The position numbers were made by a program, and so were the translations under genes. A DNA stretch of 64,000 nucleotides, from assembly GCF_017163705.1 (NCBI RefSeq), contig NZ_JAFIWB010000008.1, forward strand, positions 1 to 64,000, written 5' to 3'. Shown one piece after another: positions 63,636-64,000 of the stretch (position 1 is its first letter; each line of letters starts with the position of its first letter). The notes beneath the pieces are model-generated. The model was not told the origin of the DNA and did no database searches. It saw only the letters and a program-made list of their open reading frames with translations. This DNA is from Xanthomonas bonasiae. GTDB taxonomy: Bacteria; Pseudomonadota; Gammaproteobacteria; Xanthomonadales; Xanthomonadaceae.

Positions 63636-64000
63636 CAGATGGTTTCCTCTACGGCGGCGGTGGCTGGCGGATGGGAGAGCGAAGACGCGGGGCGAGCGGG
63701 AGCGGGCGGGGCGGCGGCACGTTGGTTGCGAAGTCGCTCGGCATTGCGGCGGCGCGGCTTGCGTGGCGCGCGCGGGCGCACCTCCGACAGCAGCGTCGCC
63801 AGCACGCCGGCGTCGATGTTGCCACCGGACACCACCGCGCATTTGCGCTTGCCGGAGACGCGGCGGCCGGCCGCCAGGGCCAGCGCGCCGGCGCCCTCGG
63901 CGATGACGTGCTCCTCCAGCGCCAGGCGGACCAGCGTTTCGCGCAGTTCCGCCTCGCGCACGATCACCACGTCGTCGAGCAGGCTGGCGCACAGCCGGCG
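63632..64000 (-). CDS. ilvA: Threonine dehydratase, C-terminal part (cut by window edge)
   Basis: The last 122 codons of an ORF that enters from beyond the right edge. [19 protein letters not shown] and [18 protein letters not shown] are the glycine-rich PLP-phosphate region and the final helix of the fold type II threonine deaminase domain. The conserved part then ends in a 47-residue basic/Pro-rich tail ([19 protein letters not shown], then [10 protein letters not shown]), and no ACT domain follows. So this is the short form, without the usual isoleucine-binding domain. The tail's last codons overlap the leuA start. Full length and start lie outside the window. Confidence 0.85.

Overview
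The window is about 64 kb of very GC-rich, gene-dense chromosome with no IS element, prophage, tRNA, rRNA or CRISPR array that I can see. A sucrose (sux) locus with a TonB-dependent receptor, an ilvA-leuA / leuCDB block, a Grx4-rhodanese fusion, and dispersed 'GTAGGAGCGGCTTCAGCCGC' palindromes and GGGATT-type heptad arrays all point to Xanthomonas or a close relative in Xanthomonadaceae. This assignment comes from gene content and memory of the families, not from a database search.

Layout. 1-10.5 kb: a decayed response-regulator remnant and mostly single housekeeping or uncharacterised genes (DUF924, Grx4-rhodanese, polysaccharide deacetylase, methyltransferase, SGNH hydrolase, alaA, rsgA, an HExxxH/QEGLA protein, a DJ-1/PfpI protein). 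11-18.2 kb: sucrose utilisation locus suxB-suxA / suxC / suxR, with two LacI-type operators between suxA and suxC. 18.3-26.1 kb: porin, CitMHS citrate transporter and acetoacetyl-CoA reductase, then a TctDE-like two-component system translationally coupled to an orphan periplasmic binding protein. 26.2-29.3 kb: large beta-propeller diguanylate cyclase. 29.4-39.5 kb: a C4-dicarboxylate island (LuxR-type regulator, hybrid kinase, porin, dctA, maeB). 40-45.7 kb: small regulator and zinc-finger genes, then LPS genes (glycosyltransferase, O-antigen ligase, lpxL, waaA). 45.9-48.8 kb: tolC, pcm and a TetR regulator. 49.0-55.4 kb: a tightly overlapping seven-gene operon (GNAT-like 'thermostable hemolysin', AMP-ligase, haem-oxygenase-like iron oxidase, SDR, exported TPR-like protein, response regulator, histidine kinase). 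55.5-58.5 kb: a second propeller diguanylate cyclase. 58.7-64 kb: leuB, leuD, a 60-codon ORF, leuC, leuA and the 3' end of ilvA.

The best candidate for an undescribed system is the 49.0-55.4 kb operon. It combines acyl activation, a probable dinuclear-iron oxidase, a reductase and a GNAT-like acyltransferase with its own sensor pair, and I recognise no characterised pathway with this gene set. Second is a class of G-rich heptad arrays that start at or within about 15 nt of the stop codons of six genes, G-rich on the sense strand in every case, and so could form 3'-UTR RNA G-quadruplexes. Third is a 60-codon ORF wedged between leuC and leuD with one-base stop/start overlaps on both sides. REP-like and 141-bp tandem palindromic repeats sit only between convergent genes here, suggesting a role at transcript ends.
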